Assembly: GCF_044762655.1 (NCBI RefSeq)
Contig: NZ_JBIWER010000003.1
Span: 434,001-498,000, forward strand
Source: Psychrobacillus sp044762655
GTDB taxonomy: Bacteria > Bacillota > Bacilli > Bacillales_A > Planococcaceae
DNA: 64,000 nt
Direction: 5' to 3'
Shown: positions 1 to 8,369 of the stretch, piece by piece
How positions within the stretch are numbered: the stretch's first letter is position 1
Layout: each line of letters begins with the position of its first letter
The notes under the pieces: model-generated
Database searches by the model: none
What the model saw: the letters and a program-made list of their open reading frames with translations, nothing else
Told to the model about the DNA's origin: nothing
Program-made: the position numbers and the translations under genes

Positions 1-270
1 TACCTGTTTCTAAGAGTTGTAGGAGGGTAACGGATAGATAAAAGTGAAACTTCAACTAGGGGGCTTCATCCCCTACCGTTAATTAGTTGAACCATTCAGG
101 CTTTTACGGGCAGTTATCTACTGCCCGTTGATGCGGGACAACCGCCATAAGATTATCAAGAAAAACGAGGCTGGTCGTGACATTATCACGACCAGCCTCT
201 AAAAAAATCAATCGGTAATACTATAGAAAAACGTCTGTCCAAAGCCCTTCGAAAACGATAGAAACAGGTA
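1..270 (+). repeat. Structured dispersed repeat, copy 1 (12-bp terminal inverted repeats)
   Basis: No gene lies before the ccpA stop at 309; this space holds a structured element. It is bounded by perfect 12-bp inverted ends, TACCTGTTTCTA at 1-12 and TAGAAACAGGTA at 259-270. Inside are a nested hairpin (CAACTA 53-58 with TAGTTG 84-89, inner AGGGG/CCCCT), a stem ACGGGCAG/CTGCCCGT (106-113 with 121-128) and a perfect 14-bp stem (167-180 with 186-199). The right half is homologous to copies near 45.0 and 60.9 kb. The internal GGGGCTTCATCCCC-type hairpin recalls, from memory, bcr-like repeats of the Bacillus cereus group. The left edge coincides with base 1, so the element may extend outside the window. 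Confidence 0.7.
167..199 (-). terminator. Terminator of ccpA, supplied by repeat copy 1
   Basis: A perfect 14-bp stem with a 5-nt loop, followed on the minus strand by GTTTTTCTTG. It is about 110 nt downstream of the ccpA stop and is part of the dispersed repeat. Confidence 0.65.
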
Positions 271-308
271 TTAAGCTTAAGGATACGGCGCCTTTTTGCA
301 TGATTTTT

Positions 309-1310
309 TTATTTAACTGATTTTCGTTCTTCAATCCAATGCGGTAGAATAACCGTATCTTCCTCGATATTCTCTTTATTCATATGCTTCGTCAGCAATC
401 TCATGGAAACCGCTCCAATATCATACAAAGGCAGAACGACACTTGTAAGCTGAGGTCTAACCATACGAGATAGTTTTGAGTTTTCAAAGCTTATTACTTC
501 GACATCCTCGGGTACACTTAATCCATTATCTTGTGCTCCATGGATTAAACCAATAGCAATTTCATCATTACCAGCAAAAAATGCTGTTGGAGGATTCTTT
601 AGCTCTCGCAATTGCTCCCATGCAACAAGGCCATCGTCGTATGTATTATTCACTCCAACTATGAGATCGCTGTCAATTTCTATACTTGCCTCGTTTAATG
701 CTTTTTCATAACCTGATAGCTTGTATAGTCTGGTAATAGTGCTATCAATAGCCCCTGATACAAAGGCAATGCGTGTGTGACCATTTTTGATAAGACGGTT
801 AACTGCATCCACTGCCGCTTCATGATATTCAATATTTACGGATGGAAACGAATTAGTAGTTTCAACTGTGCCTGCTAATACAATTGGAACGCTTGCTCTT
901 TTCATTTCATGCAACATTTCAGGGGAAATTTCATCACTCATCATCACTACCCCATCTACTTGCTTACTAAGTAGTGTAGACAGTAATTGGACTTCTTTAT
1001 CTTCTTGCTGATCGGAGTTAGTTAATATGATATTGTAACGATACATTGTTGCAATATCTTCTATACCACGAACAAGCTCAGCATAAAATACATTCGAAAT
1101 ATCTGGAATGATAACGCCGACAGTTTTTGTTTTTTTACTTGCTAACCCCCGTGCAACAGCATTCGGTCGATAATCCAGTCGTTCAATTACCGCTAATACT
1201 TTTTGACGTGTAGCTGGCTTCACATTCTGATTTCCATTAACAACCCGTGAAACAGTTGCCATTGATACGTTTGCCTCTCTGGCAACATCGTAAATTGTAA
1301 TAGTCAACAT
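309..1310 (-). CDS. ccpA: Catabolite control protein A, LacI family
   Basis: CcpA is the global carbon-catabolite regulator of Firmicutes. It binds cre sites together with HPr or Crh phosphorylated on serine 46. The 333-residue protein has an N-terminal LacI helix-turn-helix (residues about 6-25, YDVAREANVSMATVSRVV), a hinge helix RPNAVARGLASKK near residue 50 and a periplasmic-binding-like core. The ATG at 1310 is preferred because AAGGAGGG lies 4 nt upstream; an in-frame GTG at 1325 lacks a site. It follows aroA on the same strand, as in B. subtilis, but a terminator separates the two. A cre-like site is present at 38.27 kb in this window. Confidence 0.96.
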   Translation of the reverse strand: MLTITIYDVAREANVSMATVSRVVNGNQNVKPATRQKVLAVIERLDYRPNAVARGLASKKTKTVGVIIPDISNVFYAELVRGIEDIATMYRYNIILTNSDQQEDKEVQLLSTLLSKQVDGVVMMSDEISPEMLHEMKRASVPIVLAGTVETTNSFPSVNIEYHEAAVDAVNRLIKNGHTRIAFVSGAIDSTITRLYKLSGYEKALNEASIEIDSDLIVGVNNTYDDGLVAWEQLRELKNPPTAFFAGNDEIAIGLIHGAQDNGLSVPEDVEVISFENSKLSRMVRPQLTSVVLPLYDIGAVSMRLLTKHMNKENIEEDTVILPHWIEERKSVK

Positions 1311-1394
1311 ATATCCCTCCTTCACCTTTTTACATACAAAAAATTATATATATCAATAATACTTGATAACCTTCCTAACTTTCAATGAAATAGT

Positions 1395-1424
1395 AAAACC
1401 GACTCTAAAATAAGAGTCGGTTTT
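1395..1424 (-). terminator. Terminator after aroA
   Basis: A 12-bp inverted repeat, AAAACCGACTCT and AGAGTCGGTTTT, with a 6-nt loop between the aroA stop and ccpA. It suggests ccpA also has its own promoter. Confidence 0.85.
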
Positions 1425-1441
1425 GTGAATTTTTTCACTAA

Positions 1442-2527
1442 CTAGGCATGAATCTCATGATTTTTTAAGAATTTTTGTACAGAATCATAAAACTCATCAA
1501 ATTGCTGTAAGTTCATTTGTTGTGCAGCATCCGATAAAGCTACTGCTGGATCTGGATGAACCTCTGCCATTACACCGTCAGCACCAATCGCTATTGCAGC
1601 TTTTGCAGCAGGTAGTAGAATATCACGACGACCAGTTGAATGTGTAACATCTACAAATACTGGTAAATGTGTTTCTTGTTTTAAAATTGGCACAGCCGAA
1701 ATATCTAATGTGTTTCTGGTTGCACGTTCATACGTCCGAATACCACGTTCACATAGGATAATCTGATCGTTCCCTTGAGACATAATATATTCAGCAGCAT
1801 GGATGAATTCTTCTAATGTAGCTGCCATTCCTCGTTTTAAAAGGACTGGTTTATTGATAGAACCTACTGCTTTTAATAATTCAAAGTTTTGCATATTACG
1901 TGCACCAATTTGAACAACATCAATATATTCTAGAGCTTCATCTAAATGACTTGGCGTTACAATCTCAGATACTGTAGACAAGCCAAACTCTTGTGAAATT
2001 TTCTTTAATATTTTTAATCCTTCTAATCCCAATCCTTGGAAATCGTAAGGTGAAGTACGTGGTTTATATGCTCCACCACGGATAAGTTTTAATCCTTTAG
2101 ATTGGATAGCTGCTGCTACCTCTGCAACTTGTGTATAGGATTCAACTGAACAAGGACCAAAAACAAATGATGGTGTGCCTGTTCCAATTTGTTCCCCATT
2201 AATATTGACAATAGTATTTTCAGGTTTTCTTTTACGAGAAACAAGTAGTGCTTTCTTTTGATCATCTACTTGAATTTCTAAAGCAGTTTTGAAGATTTCT
2301 TTAAAGATATGCTCAACCGTTGATTGTGGAAGTGGCCCAGCATTGTTTTCTTTCAAGTGATCTAACATATGTCTTTCGCGAAGAGGATCGTATCTATTAA
2401 CACCTTGTTTCTCTTTTACTTTACCAATCTCTTGGATAACACCAGTTCTTTCGTTGATTAACTGTAAAATTTCCACGTTAATCTCATCAACACGTGCGCG
2501 TAAAGCGTCTAAATCTACATGACTCAT
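1442..2527 (-). CDS. aroA: Bifunctional chorismate mutase / DAHP synthase
   Basis: This enzyme catalyses the first step of the shikimate pathway (phosphoenolpyruvate plus erythrose 4-phosphate to DAHP). Its chorismate mutase domain gives feedback sensing. In the 361 residues, the first 90 or so form an AroQ-type mutase helix bundle (DALRARVDEINVEILQLINE). The DAHP synthase barrel follows, with FGPCSVES, KPRTSPYDFQGLG, GARNMQN, LLKRG and DVTHSTGRR. The ATG at 2527 is chosen over an upstream GTG because GAGAGGAG lies about 8 nt before it. Fusion of the two domains and linkage to ccpA match B. subtilis AroA. Confidence 0.96.
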   Translation of the reverse strand: MSHVDLDALRARVDEINVEILQLINERTGVIQEIGKVKEKQGVNRYDPLRERHMLDHLKENNAGPLPQSTVEHIFKEIFKTALEIQVDDQKKALLVSRKRKPENTIVNINGEQIGTGTPSFVFGPCSVESYTQVAEVAAAIQSKGLKLIRGGAYKPRTSPYDFQGLGLEGLKILKKISQEFGLSTVSEIVTPSHLDEALEYIDVVQIGARNMQNFELLKAVGSINKPVLLKRGMAATLEEFIHAAEYIMSQGNDQIILCERGIRTYERATRNTLDISAVPILKQETHLPVFVDVTHSTGRRDILLPAAKAAIAIGADGVMAEVHPDPAVALSDAAQQMNLQQFDEFYDSVQKFLKNHEIHA

Positions 2528-2693
2528 AGATAATTTCTCCTCTCTTCTTTCCACCGATACTTTATAACGACAGAAAATTGTGATACATTTTTAGATATAA
2601 GTCATATTATAATCAATGCTCGAGAAAATGTCACGCATTTTATTTTAGCGATTCAACTCGTTAAAGTATTTGTCGGAAAAAGGACGTGGGAAA

Positions 2694-4829
2694 TTGACAT
2701 CTAAATTATTTGCACTAGATATTGGTACAAGATCTGTAGTAGGTATTATTTTAGAAGAGAATAAAGATTCTTTCCATGTAGTGGATATATTAGTAGAAGA
2801 ACACAAGGAAAGAGCAATGGTCGACGGTCAAATACATAATGTGTTAAAAGTGGCTGAAGTCATTCAGTCCGTGAAAGAAAAGCTAGAAACAAAACATGGA
2901 AAACTGGAAAAAGTAAGTGTGGCTGCGGCTGGTAGAGCGTTGAAAACAGAGCAGGCAGAAGTCGTAATGGACATTAAAAATAGACCTATTTTTTCAGAGG
3001 ATGATATGAATCGACTGGAGCTTTCAGCAGTCCAAAAAGCACAAAGTAATCTAATACAAAATGATACAGACAAGAATTCTAATCACTATTATTGTGTTGG
3101 ATACAGTGTTGTATATTATCGATTAGATGGAGAAGAAATAGGAAGTTTAGTAGATCAACAAGGAAACGAAGCGTCTGTAGAGGTTATTGCAACTTTTCTT
3201 CCGCGCGTCGTAGTAGAATCTCTTATCTCTGCACTTAAACGTGCTAACTTGGAAATGGAAGCTTTGACGCTTGAACCAATTGCTGCGATCAATGTGCTAA
3301 TACCTCCTTCGATGAGAAGATTAAACGTAGCATTAGTCGATATTGGGGCGGGAACTTCTGATATTGCTCTTACAGATTTAGGAACTGTAGTCGCCTACGG
3401 AATGGTAGCAACAGCTGGAGATGAAATTACCGAAGCTTTGAGTGATTATTACTTATTGGATTTCCCGTTAGCTGAACAAGCAAAGAGAAAGATTAATACC
3501 GAGGAATTTGTCCAAATACAAGACATTTTAGGCTTCGAGCAGGATATCCCTAAAGATGAGGTGATTAAAGCACTAAAACCTGCTATAGAGGTTTTAGCAA
3601 GTGCTATCTCAAACGAAATTTTGCGTTTAAATAACAACAAGCCTACGAAGGCTGTAATGCTAGTAGGTGGAGGAAGTCTAACTCCAACTCTCCCTAATGT
3701 TTTGGCTGAAAAACTAAATTTACCTGCCAATCGTGTTGCAGTTCGTGGGATTGATGCGATACAGCACTTAACAAAGGAAGAACATATTCCAATCACGCCT
3801 GAATTGGTTACCCCTATCGGAATTGCTATTGCTGCAAAACGTTCACCAATTCAATACATGTCTGTGCAAGTGAATAACCAAATCGTTCGGTTATTTGAAC
3901 TAAAAGAAATGACTATTGCAGATGCCTTTTTAGCAGCTAATATTTCAGCTCGTAAACTTTATGGGAAGCCCGGAGCTGCATTAACTGTACAAGTAAATGG
4001 GCAAATCATTCATATTCCAGGAGAGCATGGAAAACCAGCTGTTATCCAGCTAAACGGAGTCGAAGCTAGTACAAAAACAGCTATTCAAAATAATGACAAG
4101 ATAGAACTATTAGAAGGCGTTGACGGAAAAGAAGGTTTCGCTACAGTGCGGGATCTTTTGGACGATGCGACGATCAAATCTATTACTTTCCAAGGGGTTA
4201 TGTATATAGTTGAACCGATAGTGAAACAAAATGGCCAAAAGGTTTCTTTAGATAAGGTTTTGCAAGACAACGACAAAATTACTGTTGAAACGCCGCAAAC
4301 AGTAGAACAGGTTATATATGCTATTCACCAAGAAAATTATTTAACACAACTACAACCTTACACTGTAACCATTAACAATAAAAACCATTTTATCCCGACA
4401 TTTTCATCAAAGCTATTGTTAAATGGAAACCTGGCCAAACTAACCTATCATGTTCAAGAAAATGATATTATCCAACTGGAAACATCTAGTTCACCGACGT
4501 TACAACAGCTTGCCAATCAACTTGAAAAAAAATTAATGGACAAAATAAAAGTTACATTCCAAAACAAAACAGTAGAGCTCATGAAAGAATGTGCAATTGT
4601 TCAAAAAGAAAACGTCCAGTTGTCTCCAACCGATATAATTTCTAAAAAATCGAACATTCAATGGCAGGATATAAATAATTCCCCTTGGATCTTTCAAGAC
4701 GTTTTTCGTTTTACTGAATGGACTATGCCGGAGCAAGCTGGCTCCTTCCAAATATTAAAAAACGGGGAACCTTCTCGTTTTGATGAAGAAATATTCGGTG
4801 GAGATCATTTAGAAATCGTGTTTGGATAA
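2694..4829 (+). CDS. Long FtsA-like actin-fold protein with C-terminal beta repeats
   Basis: The N-terminal 390 or so residues are an FtsA/PilM/MreB-type actin-fold ATPase: phosphate-1 motif ALDIGTRSVVG near residue 6, phosphate-2 motif LVDIGAGTSDIAL near 215 and adenosine motif VMLVGGGS near 321. The protein has 711 residues against about 420-440 for FtsA. The extra C-terminal part (from about 402) looks like serial beta-grasp-type units, each ending in a motif such as NNDKIELLEG, DNDKITVETP, ENDIIQLETS or GGDHLEIVFG. No membrane-anchoring amphipathic tail was recognised. The start is TTG at 2694, with AAGGA about 9 nt upstream; an in-frame TTG at 2670 lacks a site. It is divergent from aroA. 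Related long FtsA-like proteins occur in other Bacillales; the role is unknown and this is probably not the divisome FtsA. Confidence 0.85.
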   Translation: MTSKLFALDIGTRSVVGIILEENKDSFHVVDILVEEHKERAMVDGQIHNVLKVAEVIQSVKEKLETKHGKLEKVSVAAAGRALKTEQAEVVMDIKNRPIFSEDDMNRLELSAVQKAQSNLIQNDTDKNSNHYYCVGYSVVYYRLDGEEIGSLVDQQGNEASVEVIATFLPRVVVESLISALKRANLEMEALTLEPIAAINVLIPPSMRRLNVALVDIGAGTSDIALTDLGTVVAYGMVATAGDEITEALSDYYLLDFPLAEQAKRKINTEEFVQIQDILGFEQDIPKDEVIKALKPAIEVLASAISNEILRLNNNKPTKAVMLVGGGSLTPTLPNVLAEKLNLPANRVAVRGIDAIQHLTKEEHIPITPELVTPIGIAIAAKRSPIQYMSVQVNNQIVRLFELKEMTIADAFLAANISARKLYGKPGAALTVQVNGQIIHIPGEHGKPAVIQLNGVEASTKTAIQNNDKIELLEGVDGKEGFATVRDLLDDATIKSITFQGVMYIVEPIVKQNGQKVSLDKVLQDNDKITVETPQTVEQVIYAIHQENYLTQLQPYTVTINNKNHFIPTFSSKLLLNGNLAKLTYHVQENDIIQLETSSSPTLQQLANQLEKKLMDKIKVTFQNKTVELMKECAIVQKENVQLSPTDIISKKSNIQWQDINNSPWIFQDVFRFTEWTMPEQAGSFQILKNGEPSRFDEEIFGGDHLEIVFG

Positions 4830-4832
4830 AAC

Positions 4833-4873
4833 AAAAGAGCCTGATTCAATTTGAGTGAATCCGGCTCTTTTTT
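4833..4873. terminator. Bidirectional terminator between convergent genes
   Basis: AAAAGAGCC pairs with GGCTCTTTT, with an inner GATTC/GAATC pairing, flanked by A and T runs. It lies between the convergent FtsA-like gene and the small membrane protein gene. Confidence 0.85.
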
Positions 4874-4882
4874 CTAATTGTT

Positions 4883-5164
4883 TTATGAACGTTCTCTATT
4901 TCTATAAGCGACCCACGATGTTTTTAACGCAGCGTAATTTCCGACTGCTGCATATCCATAAAACCACCCCATGAAAATACCGGCGAATAAGTTGTTTGGA
5001 TGACTAATAAAAATAGATATTAATAACCCAATTATCAATGCAATATACGGAGTAAATTTGCTAGGAATTTTAAAGTATATTTTTAGTAGTTGTGTAAGAA
5101 TCATAATTACCGGAACAGCTATTAGAGCATCCCAAAAATTTGTATGGATTACTGGAAAGTTCAT
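4883..5164 (-). CDS. Small holin-like membrane protein
   Basis: A 93-residue protein with two or three hydrophobic segments (about residues 10-28, 38-54 and 58-76) and a charged C-terminus (RNRERS). Layout and size recall A118-type phage holins and related chromosomal membrane proteins, but no residue-level signature makes that certain. GAGGTGACAAG precedes the ATG. No endolysin or phage gene is nearby, so a lytic role is not implied. Upstream (5165-5427) no gene is supported. Confidence 0.6.
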   Translation of the reverse strand: MNFPVIHTNFWDALIAVPVIMILTQLLKIYFKIPSKFTPYIALIIGLLISIFISHPNNLFAGIFMGWFYGYAAVGNYAALKTSWVAYRNRERS

Positions 5165-5427
5165 CTTGTCACCTCAATGATAGCGTGCCCGAATCATTTA
5201 ATTTAATTCGTTACTCTCTGAATAAGTATGTTTTTCGAAGGACTTTGGACATAGAATTGCTAGAAGACTAAAGTGTTATTTTTTAAAGTTAAGCATGCTT
5301 CCTGCGTTAGTGCGGAATTAAAGGGAAGTAGAACTTATTGGATCTTTCATTGTTGCGTAGAATCATGGCTGACAAAAATTTATAATGTTTGCATTCGTTC
5401 TTCAAGAGGTTAAATAATTCTTTTTCA

Positions 5428-6075
5428 TCAAGTTAATACGCAACTTTTTTCAAGGATATAATCTTCATTGGTATTTTTTAATACGATATCAAAACTTCTA
5501 TGATAAGGATGCATGAATAATTCATACTGAATTCTCCGCATTTCATGAGATTTTCTTAAATAATTTATATCAGTTCCTCTTTCGGAAACATCACGTATAC
5601 TCCTTCTCATTAACTCAGTTTCTCCATCCGTATATAAATATGCTTTTAGATCATACAAAGCTAGATCAGTAAATGCAACGCTCATGCCTTCTATAATATT
5701 TATTTTCTTTTGCGAAGAAAGTAACTTACTCTTTGAATAATTAGTGCCTATTGTATAAAAATCCAAACCATCTCTCATCATATGAATGTCTCTCTCTAAT
5801 GCCAATATATTATGAGCTGCGGGATGACAGGCAGTAATTTTATCAAGATGATGTTGGTTCTTAAATTCATAATCAATCAGAGCATACTTCCTAAGTTTAG
5901 AGCTTATAATATATGGATCCGTGTTGATATAATTTACGCAATCATGTCCCAGAATCCTTAGAAGATTATTAGCAAACGTTGTCTTTCCAGATGCACCGTG
6001 ACCTGAAATCCCAATCGTTATTCTTTTATCCTTCTTCGTAATCAAATTTGCTATTTCATGTAGTATCTTGTCCAT
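5428..6075 (-). CDS. P-loop kinase, uridine kinase / phosphoribulokinase-like
   Basis: A 215-residue P-loop NTPase with Walker A GHGASGKT at residues 25-32. The fold resembles the uridine kinase/phosphoribulokinase/pantothenate kinase superfamily used for nucleoside or small-molecule phosphorylation. Other visible features are NTDPYI after the first strand, INIIEGMSV in the middle and an arginine-rich segment MRRSIRDVSERG typical of the lid region. AGAGGGG lies 4 nt before ATG 6075; an in-frame upstream codon is disfavoured. The next gene upstream on the same strand is a NUDIX hydrolase, 38 nt away, so the two may be co-transcribed. The substrate is unknown. Confidence 0.7.
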   Translation of the reverse strand: MDKILHEIANLITKKDKRITIGISGHGASGKTTFANNLLRILGHDCVNYINTDPYIISSKLRKYALIDYEFKNQHHLDKITACHPAAHNILALERDIHMMRDGLDFYTIGTNYSKSKLLSSQKKINIIEGMSVAFTDLALYDLKAYLYTDGETELMRRSIRDVSERGTDINYLRKSHEMRRIQYELFMHPYHRSFDIVLKNTNEDYILEKSCVLT

Positions 6076-6113
6076 ATTTCCCCTCTTCATTAGTTTTCTT
6101 GAATAAATTAATA

Positions 6114-6731
6114 TTAATCGAATAACGTCTCTTTACTAGGGTCCCTCATAAACTCGAAAAGAGAGTTAATCTGTGTCGCCGTATTCCTATTAGTAGAAAG
6201 CAGCGGTAAATTACCTTCCGAAAAAAAATTAATACTATTCGTTTCACTACCTATAGTAGGTTTTCCCCCAATTATTTCACATAAAATAAATATCTTATAA
6301 TAATGAAAAGCTTCTGGTGGATGTGGGTGTTTATTTTTATCCAATAAAGCAATTAATCTAATTGGGATTACATCAAAACCAGATTCCTCTTTTATTTCTT
6401 TAACAACATTCTCAGATGGCGATAGTCCTATATCGCAAAAACCACCCGGCAAAGCCCATTTATCATCTATATTTTCTTTCACCATTAAAATCTGATTATT
6501 TTTAAAAACCACACCGCGAACATCAACTTTCGGAGTTTGGTAACCAGTCTCATTAGTAAATAAATCCCTAACTTTATCCATTTCAAGTTCTGTATGTTCC
6601 GTCATAATTTCTATACTAATATTACGTAATTCTTCATAACGTTCTATATCATATATATCTTTTGAAAAGGCCAATCCAGACTGAGACAAAGCTTGAATTC
6701 TTTTTGCCCAATCTAACCATTGTTTACTCAT
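6114..6731 (-). CDS. NUDIX hydrolase with extended N-terminal domain
   Basis: NUDIX enzymes hydrolyse nucleoside diphosphates linked to another moiety. The 205-residue protein has an N-terminal helical region of about 65 residues like the NUDIX_N family, then the NUDIX domain. The NUDIX box is at residues 97-119 (GGFCDIGLSPSENVVKEIKE, then ESGF). Two departures from GX5EX7REUXEEXGU are seen: the first Glu is Leu103, and the RE pair is KE. The metal-binding E-x-x-E-E end is intact, so activity is likely. It is 38 nt upstream of the P-loop kinase. The start follows TAGGTGTCTA, a usable but modest site. Confidence 0.8.
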   Translation of the reverse strand: MSKQWLDWAKRIQALSQSGLAFSKDIYDIERYEELRNISIEIMTEHTELEMDKVRDLFTNETGYQTPKVDVRGVVFKNNQILMVKENIDDKWALPGGFCDIGLSPSENVVKEIKEESGFDVIPIRLIALLDKNKHPHPPEAFHYYKIFILCEIIGGKPTIGSETNSINFFSEGNLPLLSTNRNTATQINSLFEFMRDPSKETLFD

Positions 6732-6777
6732 TAGACACCTACTTCGAAGGAATTTTTAAATTCTTTTTTCACTTATT

Positions 6778-6975
6778 ATTAACTAAGGTTTGTACGCTAA
6801 ATGTAGAAGTTTGGTGCTCCGGAAACCACCTTACACCAATTGTAAATACATTAGGTTACAATACCGCAATTACATCTGCATCACTATCTCCCGTATAAAT
6901 TGCATTCCAAGTTATTTACTTCTAAAAAAAATAAAGCTTTTAGCATCCCCTCTGAATCAGGTTTGGGAATTATTA
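6778..6975 (-). pseudogene. Remnant of a HAD-superfamily hydrolase (3' part)
   Basis: Read on the minus strand, one frame gives IPKPDSEGMLKALFFLEVNN, the KPxPE-x-L-xxAL region preceding HAD motif III/IV. A shift to a second frame gives IYTGDSDADVIAVL, matching the (V/I)GDSxxD motif IV of phosphoglycolate-phosphatase-like enzymes. A TAA then interrupts PNVFTIGVRWF, the usual GVxTIGVxWG-like strand. The frameshift, the internal stop and the absence of a 5' half show a decayed gene. The rest of 6732-7229 is AT-rich; an SD-like AAGGAGG on the minus strand near 7015 leads into no open frame. Confidence 0.7.
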
Positions 6976-7229
6976 AATTAGCCACCTATAATCTTTAGAA
7001 GGATCTGTAATTCCTCCTTGCCTCTTTAAACAAATCTTACCATATTATTTATAACTTTTATTATTAGAATACTTAGTATTTTCTTTTATCAGTTTAAAAT
7101 TTTATATAATAAAATAGATCTTTTTTATTTCTAAAGAAAATTTTAGATTCGTGTAATTACCTATTTCTAAATAGCTTTTCATAAATCCTCAATATAGTTC
7201 ATGATTATCTCCTTTTTATTTAGCAAAAC

Positions 7230-7261
7230 AAAAAAAGCATTGCTATGTGCAATGCTTTTTT
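7230..7261 (-). terminator. Terminator after ytxGH
   Basis: AAAAAAGCATTGC pairs with GCAATGCTTTTTT immediately downstream of the ytxH stop. Confidence 0.9.
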
Positions 7262-7276
7262 GTATTTATGATATAT

Positions 7277-7852
7277 TTACTTTTTTTCTTCTTCTGCAAC
7301 TGCTTCTTTAATCGCTTCTGCAACTGCTGTCGCATTTTCTTCTTGATCCGTTAATTCTTCTGTCGTAAAAGTCACAGTTTCCATAAATTCCATTGGCTCT
7401 TCTCCCTCAGAAGAAGCAGTACCGTCATCCAACGGTGAAGAGGCAGCTGGTTTAATAGCTTTTACTTTTTCAACTAATTGCCCAGACTGCTCCTGAATTT
7501 GCTTTGAAAGCTGAGTTGTTTTTTCTTTCGCAGTAGAAGATAAGTCCATCGTTTTTTCTTTCAGCTGACCAGCCTGAGTTGAAAGATTTCCACGAAGTTC
7601 TGTACCAGTTTTTGGTGCCAATAATAAAGCAGTCGTTGCACCAATTATTCCACCTATTAACACACCAAGAATAAAATCTTTACCATTTACTTCTTCATCA
7701 CGGTAAATATCATCTCTTGGATCATTGTTGTAGTATGGTACTGGGGGATAATTAGGATGTCCCTGCTGATTATACGATGATTGGTTAGCATAATATTCAT
7801 GATTATAAGTTGCATCATTGTAGTTAGGTTTAGTTTGTTTTTGATTTGTCAT
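7277..7852 (-). CDS. ytxH: YtxH family general stress protein
   Basis: The 191-residue YtxH-type protein has a hydrophilic Asn/Tyr/Pro-rich N-terminus, one membrane segment at residues about 60-80 (FILGVLIGGIIGATTALLLAP), the family motif APKTGTELR and a Ser/Thr/Lys/Gln-rich tail that should form helices, ending in an acidic EE-rich stretch. GGAGGAATTTAC precedes the ATG. It lies 15 nt after ytxG and shares its sigma-B-type promoter. In B. subtilis ytxG, ytxH and ytxJ are stress-induced; ytxJ is absent here. The biochemical role is unknown. Confidence 0.88.
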   Translation of the reverse strand: MTNQKQTKPNYNDATYNHEYYANQSSYNQQGHPNYPPVPYYNNDPRDDIYRDEEVNGKDFILGVLIGGIIGATTALLLAPKTGTELRGNLSTQAGQLKEKTMDLSSTAKEKTTQLSKQIQEQSGQLVEKVKAIKPAASSPLDDGTASSEGEEPMEFMETVTFTTEELTDQEENATAVAEAIKEAVAEEEKK

Positions 7853-7866
7853 GTAAATTCCTCCAA

Positions 7867-8331
7867 TTATAGTGGTTTTTGGTTGTCGTTGTCGTAAGTA
7901 TAATACCCAGCACGTTCTAATGCTTTACGTTCTTTCCATTTGTCCCGAACGCCTAGAAAAACATTACTCCATTGTACAACCTGGGCAATTTTCTCTTCAT
8001 TCTTCTCCACTTCAGATGTAACAGATGTTGTTAAGCGTTGAATAGAATGATTAAATCCATTTACAGATGTCCCTACATTTTTAACTGCATCGACCACTGT
8101 ATTTAACTTCTCAGATTTTGCTTGAATATCTTCTGCTAAATCATTTGTTTTATGAAGAAGTTCCGCTGTTTCTTTTGTCATGTTTTGTAGATTTGTTTCT
8201 AACCCATCTAATGTGTCCGCCACATTATTTAATGTCTTTTTAACTGAAAATAAAGTCATCGCTAAACTTATACAAAGTATTAGAAATGCGACAGCGGCTA
8301 TTATAGCGGCTATGTATAAAAGATTTTCCAT
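7867..8331 (-). CDS. ytxG: YtxG, DUF948 stress protein
   Basis: A 154-residue protein with an N-terminal membrane anchor (residues about 4-28) and a long helical, heptad-rich region (NVADTLDGLETNLQNMTKET). This is the DUF948 pattern also found in methyl-accepting-type coiled coils, without signalling motifs. A basic patch RDKWKERKALERAG lies near the C-terminus. GGAGGATG precedes the ATG. It is the first gene of the ytxGH operon behind a near-perfect sigma-B promoter. Function is unknown beyond membership of the general stress regulon. Confidence 0.88.
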   Translation of the reverse strand: MENLLYIAAIIAAVAFLILCISLAMTLFSVKKTLNNVADTLDGLETNLQNMTKETAELLHKTNDLAEDIQAKSEKLNTVVDAVKNVGTSVNGFNHSIQRLTTSVTSEVEKNEEKIAQVVQWSNVFLGVRDKWKERKALERAGYYTYDNDNQKPL

Positions 8332-8369
8332 TGAACATCCTCCTAAAACTGATATGTCTTAATACAATT

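Noticed and set aside
4883..5164. Evidence for a prophage around the holin-like gene
   Set aside because: No endolysin, integrase, structural gene or attachment site is near; size and hydrophobicity alone do not justify a phage call.
6662..6981. Two plus-strand frames of 63-78 codons over the NUDIX start
   Set aside because: They overlap the NUDIX gene and the HAD remnant, have no ribosome site and no recognisable product; the minus-strand reading explains the sequence better.
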